Origin: Arthrobacter sp. PvP023
GTDB taxonomy: Bacteria; Actinomycetota; Actinomycetes; Actinomycetales; Micrococcaceae
Assembly (NCBI RefSeq): GCF_017832975.1
Contig: NZ_JAFIBI010000001.1
Coordinates: forward strand, 806,001 to 870,000
Direction: 5' to 3'
Length of the DNA stretch: 64,000 nucleotides
Below the pieces are notes generated by a model, which was not told the origin of the DNA, made no database searches, and saw only the letters and a program-made list of their open reading frames with translations. Of this stretch, positions 41,543-49,884 are shown piece by piece. The number at the start of each line of letters is the position of its first letter. Position 1 is the first letter of the stretch. The position numbers and the translations under genes were made by a program.

Positions 41543-42799
41543 ATGACCACCTCCGCGCACTCATCCCGCCCTTCGCCGCCGGTTTCGCGCCCGCTCGGCG
41601 TGGCCGCCATTGGTTACGCCTTCATGGGGAAGGCCCATTCGAATGCGTGGCGGAACGTGGCCAGTTTCTTCGACGTCCCGGCCATCGAGCAGAAAGTGCT
41701 CGTAGGCCGGGACGGCACCCAGGTGGCCGAAGCCGCAGCCAAGTACGGCTGGGCCGAGTCCGCCACGGACTGGCGTGCCGTCATTGAACGGGACGATATC
41801 GACATCGTGGACATTTGTGCCCCGGGCTGGATGCACGCCGAAATCGCCATCGCTGCACTGGCCGCCGGTAAGCACGTCCTCGTGGAAAAGCCGCTCGCGA
41901 ACACCATCGCGGAGGCCGAGGCCATGACGGCAGCCGCCGCTGAAGCCCGGGACTGCGGTGTGCAGTCGATGATCGGCTTCAACTACCGCCGTGTCCCTGC
42001 CTTGGCACTGGCACGCGAGCTCATTGCAGAAGGCCGGCTGGGCACTGTCCGGCACGTTCGCGCCGCCTACCTGCAGGACTGGCTCTCCGACGCCGAGTCT
42101 CCCGTGACGTGGCGGCTCCGCAAGGAAACGGCCGGATCCGGAGCGTTGGGTGACATCGCCTCGCACGCCATCGACCAAGTCCAGCACCTCACCGGTCAAA
42201 CCGTCACTGAGGTGACCGGAACGTTGAGGACTTTTGTCACCGAACGTCCCGGCCCCGGCGGTGCGGAGAAAGTGACAGTCGACGACGCCGCCTGGGCCAC
42301 CCTTGGCATGACGGGGAACATCAGCGCGTCCGTGGAGGCATCCCGGGTTGCCACGGGTCAAAAAAACTCGCTCAAGCTCGAAATCTACGGTTCCCTCGGG
42401 TCGCTGACGTTTGACCTCGAGAACCTGAACGAACTGAACTTCCTCGATGCCGGCCTTCCCGTCCGGGAGCAGGGATTCCGGCGGATTCTCGTGAACGAGC
42501 CCGAGCACCCGTACCTCGAAGCGTGGTGGCCGCAGGGCCACATCATCGGGTGGGAGCACACGTTCCCCCACCAGATCCGGGACTTCCTCCTTGCGATTCG
42601 GGACGGAAGGCAGCCGTCGCCGTCGTTCGACGACGGGCTCCAGATCCAGCGCGTCCTGACCGCGGTCGAAGAGTCCGCCAAAAACAGGAGCACCGTCACA
42701 GCGGTTGCAGCCTCCACCGGACGAGGCGTCCCACGCTGGGAGAAGGACGACCCGGACGACCTTTACGCGGCGCTGCCGGGCGTTGTCTCCGGCGGCTGA
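41543..42799 (+). CDS. Gfo/Idh/MocA oxidoreductase, levoglucosan-dehydrogenase-like subfamily
   Basis: The 418-residue protein has N-terminal IGYAFMGKAHSNAW (about 22-35), the catalytic EKPLAN (about 115-120), and the subfamily blocks NYRRVPALALA and AYLQDWLSD followed by AGSGALGDIASH. These blocks are shared with levoglucosan dehydrogenase and its close relatives. It is the last gene of the operon, 44 bases after thuA. It probably oxidises the imported sugar or a keto product; the substrate is open. Confidence 0.85.
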   Translation: MTTSAHSSRPSPPVSRPLGVAAIGYAFMGKAHSNAWRNVASFFDVPAIEQKVLVGRDGTQVAEAAAKYGWAESATDWRAVIERDDIDIVDICAPGWMHAEIAIAALAAGKHVLVEKPLANTIAEAEAMTAAAAEARDCGVQSMIGFNYRRVPALALARELIAEGRLGTVRHVRAAYLQDWLSDAESPVTWRLRKETAGSGALGDIASHAIDQVQHLTGQTVTEVTGTLRTFVTERPGPGGAEKVTVDDAAWATLGMTGNISASVEASRVATGQKNSLKLEIYGSLGSLTFDLENLNELNFLDAGLPVREQGFRRILVNEPEHPYLEAWWPQGHIIGWEHTFPHQIRDFLLAIRDGRQPSPSFDDGLQIQRVLTAVEESAKNRSTVTAVAASTGRGVPRWEKDDPDDLYAALPGVVSGG

Positions 42800-42875
42800 G
42801 CTTCCTCCAGGGTTCAGGCAGCTATCCGTGCCCGCCCGCCCTCACGGACACCTGTTGTGTAGGCGGGGCGAAGTA

Positions 42876-42907
42876 AAGCGGGCGGTTCCTTTCGGAGCCG
42901 CCCGCTT
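42876..42907. terminator. Intrinsic terminator at a convergent junction
   Basis: AAGCGGGCGGTTCC and its complement (right arm 42894-42907) form a 14-bp stem with one wobble and a four-base loop. Pyrimidine-rich sequence follows on both sides (CATCTGTTTGTC on the + strand). It separates the sugar operon from the small CsbD-like gene on the other strand and can serve both. Confidence 0.8.
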
Positions 42908-42921
42908 CATCTGTTTGTCTC

Positions 42922-43098
42922 TTAGTGCCGCTTGAAGGCGTGCCTGAATTTTTCGCCGGCCTGCTTGAGGTCGGCCTTGATTGCCTGACCCCTGCCTTCT
43001 GCCCTCATCCGGCGGTTGCCGCTGGCCTCGCCGGCGGCTTTCTTTCCCTTGCCGTGAAGTCGCTCCGCGGCGTTGTGGATCCTGTCACCCAAACCCAT
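42922..43098 (-). CDS. CsbD-like small stress protein
   Basis: AAGGAGG seven bases before the ATG at 43098 fixes the start and gives 58 residues; the open frame upstream is not needed. The basic, glycine-rich sequence with the GKGKKAAGEASGN segment resembles the CsbD family, small proteins induced by general stress in many bacteria. No enzymatic role is known. It is monocistronic. Confidence 0.7.
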   Translation of the reverse strand: MGLGDRIHNAAERLHGKGKKAAGEASGNRRMRAEGRGQAIKADLKQAGEKFRHAFKRH

Positions 43099-43328
43099 TG
43101 CGGTCCTCCTTGTGGTGCGGCCCATGCGGCTGGTTGCCGCAATTCCCGCCACTTAAATTGTAGGAAGAAAAGACCCAAGGTCTATGGTGTCCGGGAAGTA
43201 GGCGGAAGGGGGGTCCTCCCGAACGGCCACCCCGACGGCGACCGGAACTTCGACGTAGACGGTCACCGGAACCTCAACGCCAACCAAACGGAATGCAACA
43301 TTTTCTCCCATTTCGCACCGTCAAGTCC

Positions 43329-43445
43329 TTGACCGATCCAGTCACGCCCTGATAAACCTTAGATGCGGAAAGCGCTTTCTCTGCCGCCCGAATCCCCTCC
43401 TAACGCTCCACGAGCGGCGGGCGGTGCAGAAATGAAACGATACAA
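43329..43445 (+). promoter_or_regulatory. Promoter, LacI-type box and 13-bp motif ahead of the PL11 lyase gene
   Basis: TTGACC (43329-43334), a 16-base spacer and GATAAA (43351-43356) form a good promoter. The palindrome GGAAAGCGCTTTC (43367-43379) follows at the expected transcription start. TGAAACGATACAA lies at 43433-43445, 50 bases before the start codon. The same three elements in the same order precede the PL26 gene on the other strand. The rest of the 397-base gap (43099-43328) shows no gene. Confidence 0.6.
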
Positions 43446-43495
43446 AACCCCTTGGTGGCAGACTCAGCTGCCGCCAGCATCAAAGGAGATGTTCT

Positions 43496-45547
43496 TTGGC
43501 ATACCCCGCGAAATGTTCCCTTCCCCAAAAGGCCGGACGGTTCAGAAAAACGGCGCCAGTGGCCGCCGCGGCAACTCTGGCGGCCGCCACCCTCGCATTC
43601 ACCGGCGTCCCGCTGGCCCAGGCGGACCCCGCCCAGGCGGCCCCCGCCAAGACGGATGCCAGCCCGGCGTACCCCGCCCAGGCGGCCCAGTTCCCGGCCC
43701 AGTCAGGCAAGTCCGCGCTCAAACGCCAGGTGGAAAACCTGGACCGTGCGCCCGTGGCGGTTCTCACGGACCAGGGCGCAACGCTCAGCTGGCGGATGCT
43801 GGGCCTGGACCGGGACAGCATCGGCTTCCATGTGATCCGCGACGGCGTGCAGCTCACGGTGGATCCCATCCGGAACGCCACCATGTACGTCGATCCGGAG
43901 GGGACTGCGTCCTCCAAGTACGTCATCAAGGCTGTCGGCAACGGTGACGGGCAGAATCAGCTCACCGGGGAGTTCACTCCGATGGCGCAGAACTACCTGG
44001 CCATCAAGCTGGACAAGCCGGCCGACGGTGTCACCAAGGACGGCAAGCCCTATACGTACTCAGCCAACGACGCCAGCGTGGCGGACCTTGACGGCGACGG
44101 CAAATACGAGATCCTCCAGGCGTGGGCGCCGTCCAACGCCAAGGACAACTCGCAGTCCGGCTACACCGGCAACGTCTATGTGGACGCCTACAAGATGGAC
44201 GGCACCAAGCTGTGGCGCATCGATCTGGGCCACAACATCCGGGCGGGCGCGCACTACACCCAGCTGCTCGCCTACGATTTCGACGGCGACGGCAAGGCCG
44301 AGCTGTCGATGAAGACTGCGGACGGCACCACGGACGGCGCCGGCACCGTGATCGGCGACCCGTCGGCGGACTACCGCACCACCGCCGGCTATGTCCTCTC
44401 CGGGCCTGAATTCCTGACAGTTTTCAACGGCGCCAGCGGCACCATCATGGACACCGTCAACTACGACCCGCCGCGCGGATCCGTGGCCGCGTGGGGCGAC
44501 GGCTATGGCAACCGCGTGGACCGTTTCCTCGGCGCAGTGGCGTACCTGGACGGCGAGCACCCGTCCATGATGTTCAGCCGGGGCTACTACACCCGGACCG
44601 TCCTGGTCACCTATGACCTTGTCAACGGCAAGCTGGTGCAGCGCTGGAAGTTTGATTCCGACGTCGCCGGCACAGAATACAAGGGCCAAGGCAACCACAA
44701 CCTGTCCGTGGCTGACGTGGACCAGGACGGCAAGGACGAGTTCGTTTTCGGCTCCATGACCATCGACGACAACGGCAAGCCGCTGTACAACACCAAGCTG
44801 GGCCACGGCGACGCCATCCACACGGGCGACCTGGACCCGTCCCGGCCCGGCCTGGAAACCTTCGCCGTGCACGAAAGCATGAGCCAGAGCGGGAACCGGG
44901 GCGCCACCTTCCGCGACGCCGCCACGGGCGAAATCCTGTGGAGCATTCCGGCCATCAAGGACACCGGGCGCGGCGCTGCGGGGGATATCGACCCCCGCTA
45001 TGCCGGCGCTGAAGGGTGGGCGATCGGGGGCAGTGCCGCCTGGAACTCGCCGGTGGGGCAATTGATGTCCTCGAAAGGTGAACTGATCGCGGAGAACATC
45101 CCGGCCGCGAACTTCCTGGCCTGGTGGGACGGGGACCTGCTGCGCGAAATCGTGGACCACGACTATGACGCCGCCACGTCCGTCGGCGTGCCCACTATCT
45201 CCAAGTGGAACTGGGAGACCGAAACGAGCGACCGGCTCCTGACCGCCACGGGCGCCCGGACCAACAACACCACCAAGGGCAACCCGTCACTGCAGGCTGA
45301 CCTGCTGGGTGACTGGCGCGAGGAGCTGGCCTTCCCGTCCGGCGACAGCGCCGAGCTGCGGATCTACACCACCACGTCGCCCACGGAGGTGCGGCTCCGC
45401 ACCCTGATGCACGATCCGATGTACCGCACCGGGGTGGCTCGTGAAAACGTGGCCTACAACCAGCCCCCGCACCCGAGCTTCTTCATTGGCGAAGGAATGG
45501 AAACTCCGGCGATGCCGTCAGTCACCTACGTCGGCGCCGACAAGTAA
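43496..45547 (+). CDS. Secreted rhamnogalacturonan lyase, PL11 family (YesW/YesX-like)
   Basis: A TTG start at 43496, seven bases after AAAGGAG, gives 683 residues with a Sec signal peptide ending near residue 44 (AQA). The mature protein has the PL11 beta-propeller, with repeated calcium-binding loops such as DLDGDGKYE, DFDGDGKAE and DVDQDGKDE, and a GQGNHNLSVAD segment. It cleaves rhamnogalacturonan I of pectin outside the cell. It is monocistronic with a strong terminator. The lyase call is firm; endo versus exo action is not decided. Confidence 0.9.
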   Translation: MAYPAKCSLPQKAGRFRKTAPVAAAATLAAATLAFTGVPLAQADPAQAAPAKTDASPAYPAQAAQFPAQSGKSALKRQVENLDRAPVAVLTDQGATLSWRMLGLDRDSIGFHVIRDGVQLTVDPIRNATMYVDPEGTASSKYVIKAVGNGDGQNQLTGEFTPMAQNYLAIKLDKPADGVTKDGKPYTYSANDASVADLDGDGKYEILQAWAPSNAKDNSQSGYTGNVYVDAYKMDGTKLWRIDLGHNIRAGAHYTQLLAYDFDGDGKAELSMKTADGTTDGAGTVIGDPSADYRTTAGYVLSGPEFLTVFNGASGTIMDTVNYDPPRGSVAAWGDGYGNRVDRFLGAVAYLDGEHPSMMFSRGYYTRTVLVTYDLVNGKLVQRWKFDSDVAGTEYKGQGNHNLSVADVDQDGKDEFVFGSMTIDDNGKPLYNTKLGHGDAIHTGDLDPSRPGLETFAVHESMSQSGNRGATFRDAATGEILWSIPAIKDTGRGAAGDIDPRYAGAEGWAIGGSAAWNSPVGQLMSSKGELIAENIPAANFLAWWDGDLLREIVDHDYDAATSVGVPTISKWNWETETSDRLLTATGARTNNTTKGNPSLQADLLGDWREELAFPSGDSAELRIYTTTSPTEVRLRTLMHDPMYRTGVARENVAYNQPPHPSFFIGEGMETPAMPSVTYVGADK

Positions 45548-45596
45548 GCCGGCAAGTAATACGACGGACGGTTAGAACGGCCGACGGCGGGACAGG

Positions 45597-45629
45597 GCAC
45601 CGCCCGCATCGTGAGGATGCGGGCGGTGC
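45597..45629 (+). terminator. Intrinsic terminator of the PL11 lyase gene
   Basis: GCACCGCCCGCATC and its exact complement (45616-45629) form a 14-bp stem with loop GTGAG, followed by TTTGTG. It lies 50 bases after the lyase stop codon and just before the remnant gene on the opposite strand. Confidence 0.85.
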
Positions 45630-45640
45630 TTTGTGCCGGT

Positions 45641-45882
45641 TCAGTGCTGGCCCAAGCCGCCTCCCATCGGCGGGAGGTGGCCGTCGTGGCGGTGCTGTTC
45701 CCGTAGCCGTTCGGCCGCGCTGAAGAGGTCGTGCTCCGCCTGGCGGCCCACGATGTGGAGCAGGTTGCCCACCTTCTCAACAAAGCGCTCGGGCTGGTAC
45801 ACCAGGGTGAGCTTGAGAGAGTCCTGGTCCATTGCTTGTAGGCCTCGCTCACCGGCACGTTGACCAGAATCTGCTTTTCCAC
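45641..45882 (-). pseudogene. Remnant of an SRPBCC/polyketide-cyclase-family gene with internal deletion and frameshift
   Basis: A GTG at 45882 with GGGAG before it begins EKQILVNVPVSEAYKQWT, the typical N-terminus of SRPBCC cyclase-like proteins. Immediately after, the reading frame is lost. In another frame the typical C-terminus appears, KLTLVYQPERFVEKVGNLL, then a His-rich tail ending at 45641. About 80-100 residues of the middle of the fold are missing. The two ends join directly, which points to a deletion rather than a sequencing slip. Confidence 0.7.
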
Positions 45883-45948
45883 TCGTGTGCTCCCGGCGTC
45901 TCCTATGGTTGAAAACGACTCAGTTGGAACGCATTTGCTTGGAACGGA

Positions 45949-45977
45949 AGAGCCAGGGGCTTGGCGCCCCTGGCTCT
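45949..45977. terminator. Hairpin terminator of the secreted protein gene
   Basis: AGAGCCAGGGGC and its complement GCCCCTGGCTCT form a perfect 12-bp stem around a five-base loop, 24 bases after the stop of the 46001 gene (minus strand). The trailing U-run is weak, so termination may be partial or bidirectional. Confidence 0.65.
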
Positions 45978-46000
45978 GTACGGATCAGACGACGGAGCGG

Positions 46001-46471
46001 TCACCGGATGACGGCTACGTCGCTCCTCTCCCACTTGGTCCAGTCGGACCAGTCGTTGCCGCTCTTCACCCGGAAGGAGACTTCCTGGTACACGCGGTCC
46101 TTGCCCTTGTCCTTGTCGACCGAGTCCTTCTTGCTGAGGGTCATGCGCTCATCGTGCCTGTTGAACTCAAGCCTCCTCCATTCGGAACTGCCGAGCCTGT
46201 CGTCGCGCCCATTACGGTCCTTTTCAAAGCGCTTCTGGCGGACATCCACGATCTTGTTGCCGTTGCAGTGGATCCTGATCTTAAACTCCGCGAGGTTTTT
46301 GCCCGCGTCCGTTGGCTTCAGCGGGTCAACGGTACAACCGCGCAGCGACGTCGAAGCGTCGGCAGGCACAGCCAGTGCAACAGGTCCGCCAATAAGACCC
46401 AGCGAAACAGCCGAAATCAAGGCGAATCGGGTTCCGAAGGGGCGGGATTTAGTTGGGGTAATTGTGGACAT
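46001..46471 (-). CDS. Secreted basic protein of unknown function
   Basis: The 156-residue protein has a Sec signal peptide (hydrophobic stretch about 15-37; cleavage near ADA-S). The mature part is rich in Lys, Arg and Asp, with two cysteines (C46, C69) that could form a disulfide, and aromatic WSDWTKWE near the end. GAGGAG precedes the ATG. No family is recognised. It is transcribed alone. Confidence 0.7.
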   Translation of the reverse strand: MSTITPTKSRPFGTRFALISAVSLGLIGGPVALAVPADASTSLRGCTVDPLKPTDAGKNLAEFKIRIHCNGNKIVDVRQKRFEKDRNGRDDRLGSSEWRRLEFNRHDERMTLSKKDSVDKDKGKDRVYQEVSFRVKSGNDWSDWTKWERSDVAVIR

Positions 46472-46855
46472 TTCTTTTGCTCCTCAAAAGGATGCGGGTG
46501 GAACATTTTCGGGCAGGACTAGTACGCCGCGATTTTCACTCCCCTGTGAAGCGGCGACCAGTTCCATCCGGTTTCAAACAGCACGCCCGGTCTCTAACGG
46601 GGGGCTTGACTCCGGGCTCTTACCATCTGAATTCGTGGCCCGGTAGTACAATCGTGCGCCCGCTTTTCGTCAAACGCCAGTGCCCTTGCGCCCCTATTTT
46701 CCCGCGTTTTTACTGGGGAAAGCCGGGTCTATTCTGGATATTTTGCATCCGGAAACCTCGCCTCTGCGCGGCATGGGACCATAGGCTGGCAGGGTCGGCC
46801 GGCCGCTAAGGCAGGCCGGGAGAACCGAGGCCAACCACCAACGAAAGGCTCCATC
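46472..46855. other. 384-base intergenic region with a promoter-like hexamer and half of a direct repeat
   Basis: No gene is seen. TACAAT (46647-46652) is a good -10 hexamer without a matching -35. TTTTGCATCCGGAAAC (46741-46756) recurs with one inserted T at 47161-47177, ahead of the transporter gene. The RBS of the 46001 gene is at the left end, and AAAGG before 46856 at the right. Confidence 0.4.
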
Positions 46856-47098
46856 ATGACCGACCCCCAGGAAGCCGCAACCGATCCCGCAAACCTGATC
46901 GGCCCCGGCGATCCCGACGCCGTTGACCAGCAGCAGGCCCATCCGGGCGCCGGCGCAGCGAAGAACATCCGCGAAGAGCAGCAGACGCAGGCGGCAGGCA
47001 CCGTGCCGGCGTCGTACGTGGGCAGCGGCGAGCCGGACGCGGAACGCAAGCCGGAGGATGCGGCGGCGGATGCCGGCACCTGGGATGACCAGGTATAG
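46856..47098 (+). CDS. Small acidic hydrophilic protein of unknown function
   Basis: The 80-residue protein has no hydrophobic segment and no cysteine. It is rich in Asp, Glu, Ala, Pro and Gln, and probably disordered. AAAGG lies eight bases before the ATG. A short stem CTGCGG/CCGCAG (47133-47154) follows. Such proteins occur in Micrococcaceae without known role. Codon use resembles that of the neighbouring genes. Confidence 0.6.
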   Translation: MTDPQEAATDPANLIGPGDPDAVDQQQAHPGAGAAKNIREEQQTQAAGTVPASYVGSGEPDAERKPEDAAADAGTWDDQV

Positions 47099-47247
47099 GG
47101 CGGTCCCGCCGGAGCTGGCATCAGATTCCATTCTGCGGTTAAACAATTCCGCAGTACGAATTTTGCATTCCGGAAACACGGGGTCCCTAGCGTTGCCTAT
47201 GACCTGAAGGCGTCAACGCGCCTCTTCCCCGTTGATTGGCAGCCCTG

Positions 47248-48651
47248 ATGAAACTCCCCTCGCCCCTGGTGCCCGACGCAAGCAGCGCGGCCCCGAAGAC
47301 GCCGCTCTACAAATCGCTCTTCTTCCAGATTCTGGTGGCCGTGTGCCTGGGCGTCGGGATCGGCCACTTCTGGCCGGATCTCGGCTCGGCCCTGCGGCCG
47401 CTGGGCGACGGTTTCATCCAGCTAATTAAGATGATCATCGCCCCGCTGATCTTCCTGGTGATTGTCACGGGCATCTCGGCCGTGGGCGACGTGAAGGCCG
47501 TGGGCAGGGTAGGCGTGAAGGCGCTGCTGTACTTTACCGGCGCCACGCTCTTCGCCCTGGTGTTCGGCCTGGTGGTGGGCAACATTGTCCAACCCGGCGC
47601 GGGCCTGAACATCGATCCGAACACGCTGTCCCAGGATGCCCTCAACGCCAAGACCGGAACGGCCCCGCCCAAGGACGCCGGCGCGTTCCTGCTGGGCATC
47701 ATTCCCACCAGCGTGGTGGGTGCCTTCGCTTCCAACAGCCTGTTGCAGGTGCTCTGCTTTTCGGTGTTCTTCGGCGCAGCCATCGTGGTGGTCGGCCGTG
47801 AACGCTGCCTGCCCGTGGTGACGCTCCTGGAGACGGTGCTGGAGCTCTTCTTCAAGATCATGGGCTGGGTGATGCGTGTTGCCCCGGTGGGCGCGTTCGG
47901 CGCCATGGCGTTCATCATCGGCCAGTACGGACTCGGCTCGCTGAGCACTTACGCGCTGCTGATCGCGGCCTGCTACGGTGCGGCCATCATCTTCATCGGG
48001 CTGCTGTTCGTGGTGGCCTGGGTGTATCCGCGGGTTCCGCTGTGGCAGTTCATCAAGTACAGCCGCGAGGAGTTCCTGCTGGCGTTGGGCACGGCGTCCA
48101 CCGAGTCTGTTCTGCCGCGGATCATGACCAAGCTGACCAACGCCGGCTGCTCCCGGGCCACCACGGGACTCGTGGTTCCCACCGGCTACTCCTTTAATCT
48201 GGACGGCGCCGCGCTGTACCTGTCCATCTCCCTGCTGTTCCTGGCCCAGGCCTTCGGGCACAACCTCGACCTTGGGCAGCAGCTCGCGGCCCTGGGCATC
48301 CTGATGCTGACGTCCAAGGGCATGGCGGGCGTCCCCGGTTCGGCCTTCCTGGCGCTCTCGGCCACCGCGGCCGCCCTGGGCATCTTCCCGGTGGCCGGCG
48401 TGGCCTTGCTCCTGGGCGCCGACCGCCTCATGGACTCCATGCGTGTCTCGGTGAACCTGCTGGGCAACTGCGTGGCCACGTTCGTGGTGGCCAAATGGGA
48501 AGGCCAGTTCGACCGGGAGGCCATGCTCCGCGCCTTTCGCGGGGAAGCGGAGGAAAGCACGACGGCGGACGGCGCGACGGCGGGCGGCGCACTGGAGGCT
48601 CCTGCCGCCGTCGAGCCTGCCGGTGCTGCCGAACCGGCGGCGGTGCGGTAA
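47248..48651 (+). CDS. dctA: C4-dicarboxylate/amino-acid:cation symporter (DctA-type)
   Basis: The 467-residue protein of the dicarboxylate/amino acid:cation symporter family has eight or more membrane segments and the re-entrant loop signature GLVVPTGYSFNLDGAALY (about 310-327), whose wording is closer to DctA than to GltP. The start at ATG 47248 lacks a good RBS; a TTG at 47236 would add four residues. The C-terminal tail is long and Ala/Glu-rich. It would import succinate, fumarate or malate. Confidence 0.87.
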   Translation: MKLPSPLVPDASSAAPKTPLYKSLFFQILVAVCLGVGIGHFWPDLGSALRPLGDGFIQLIKMIIAPLIFLVIVTGISAVGDVKAVGRVGVKALLYFTGATLFALVFGLVVGNIVQPGAGLNIDPNTLSQDALNAKTGTAPPKDAGAFLLGIIPTSVVGAFASNSLLQVLCFSVFFGAAIVVVGRERCLPVVTLLETVLELFFKIMGWVMRVAPVGAFGAMAFIIGQYGLGSLSTYALLIAACYGAAIIFIGLLFVVAWVYPRVPLWQFIKYSREEFLLALGTASTESVLPRIMTKLTNAGCSRATTGLVVPTGYSFNLDGAALYLSISLLFLAQAFGHNLDLGQQLAALGILMLTSKGMAGVPGSAFLALSATAAALGIFPVAGVALLLGADRLMDSMRVSVNLLGNCVATFVVAKWEGQFDREAMLRAFRGEAEESTTADGATAGGALEAPAAVEPAGAAEPAAVR

Positions 48652-48669
48652 GTCAGTGGAATCCGGCGC

Positions 48670-48699
48670 ACGACGGCGGAGCGGATGCACCGCCGTCGT
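48670..48699. terminator. Hairpin after the dctA gene
   Basis: ACGACGGCGG and CCGCCGTCGT pair around a ten-base loop, 18 bases after the stop. There is no U-run after it, so it may be a pause or partial terminator. The rest of the gap to 48754 shows no other feature. Confidence 0.5.
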
Positions 48700-48753
48700 C
48701 CGCCTTGCGGGACGGGGCTGGTTTGACCGCCGCAGGACGGGCAGACTGAACCC

Positions 48754-49878
48754 ATGAAACCGCTTTCTCATGAAGACCACGTTCCGGCCGGGGGGAGCGC
48801 CAAACCTCCAACGAACTATGCCGTCATTGGCGGAGGCTACCGGGCAGGCTTCTTCCTCCGTGTGGCCCAGGCGCTTCCGCACCTCTTCCGGGTCTGTGGC
48901 GTGGTGGCCCGGCGCGAGGAAAGCCGGGCAGCGGTGGAGGCGGAGTGGGGCGTCCCGGTGTACCCCTCCCTGGCGGCACTCCTTGACGAGGCGACGCCCG
49001 ACTTCGCGGTTGTATCCGTCAGTGCCGGCGCCGCCCCGGGTGTCATCACTGGTGCCGCATCGCGGGGTCTCCCTGTGCTGACGGAGACGCCGCCGGCGCC
49101 GGACCTCGAGGGGCTCCTGTCCCTGTACCGGCTGGTGGAGGACGGCGCGCGGATCCAGGTTGCCGAACAATACCACCTCGAACCGCTCCTCTCGGCGCAG
49201 ATCGCCGTCGCCCGCTCAGGCCGGCTGGGCAGCGTTGCGGAGGCGTTCGCCTCGGTCTGCCACGGGTACCACGGGGTCAGCATCCTCAGGCGCCTGCTGG
49301 GGATCGGCTTCGAAAACGCCGAGGTGACCGCCCACGAGTTCCGCTCGAGGATGCAGGCCGGACCTGACCGCTCCGGGGATCCGCAGGAAGACCATCTGAT
49401 CGATGAGGCCCACGTGTCCGCGCGGCTGGACTTCGGCGGCAGGCTGGGCGTCTTCGATTTCACCACCGATCAGTACCGCTCCTGGATCCGCTCCCCGCAC
49501 GTGCTGGTCCGGGGCGACCGTGGCGAGCTCCGCGACACCGAGCTGCGCTACGTGGAGGACTTCCGGACGCCCATGCGCGGCGAGATCCGGCGCGTCGGTG
49601 CCGGGCACGCCGGCAACCACGAAGGCATGTTTCTCCGCGGCCTGGTGGAGGGCGGGAACTGGCTCTACCGGAACCCGTTCCTGCCCGCCCGGCTCGCCGA
49701 CGACGAACTTTCCGTTGCCGCCCTGCTGCAGGGCATGGCGGACTACGTCCACGGCGGCCCCGAGGTCTACAGCCTCGCCGAGGCCTGCCAGGACCAATAC
49801 CTTGCCCTCACCATCCAGCAGTCCATCGAAACGGGGGAGGGCATCTGGACCGAAACCCAGCCCTGGGCCGCCGCCTAG
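48754..49878 (+). CDS. Gfo/Idh/MocA-fold protein lacking the catalytic lysine
   Basis: The 374-residue protein has an N-terminal Rossmann motif AVIGGGYRAGFF (about 23-34). At the position of the usual EKP motif it reads ETPPAPD (about 111-117), so the catalytic lysine is replaced by threonine. The rest of the fold, including HYHGVSILRRLLG and HLIDEAHVSARLDF, looks intact. It converges on the PL26 gene, ending six bases from it. It may be an altered dehydrogenase or a non-redox sugar-binding protein. Confidence 0.8.
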   Translation: MKPLSHEDHVPAGGSAKPPTNYAVIGGGYRAGFFLRVAQALPHLFRVCGVVARREESRAAVEAEWGVPVYPSLAALLDEATPDFAVVSVSAGAAPGVITGAASRGLPVLTETPPAPDLEGLLSLYRLVEDGARIQVAEQYHLEPLLSAQIAVARSGRLGSVAEAFASVCHGYHGVSILRRLLGIGFENAEVTAHEFRSRMQAGPDRSGDPQEDHLIDEAHVSARLDFGGRLGVFDFTTDQYRSWIRSPHVLVRGDRGELRDTELRYVEDFRTPMRGEIRRVGAGHAGNHEGMFLRGLVEGGNWLYRNPFLPARLADDELSVAALLQGMADYVHGGPEVYSLAEACQDQYLALTIQQSIETGEGIWTETQPWAAA

Positions 49879-49884
49879 CTTTAC

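Noticed and set aside
45860..46646. Two + strand frames opposite the secreted protein gene at 46001
   Set aside because: No RBS or domain; the minus-strand gene has a signal peptide and a good RBS.
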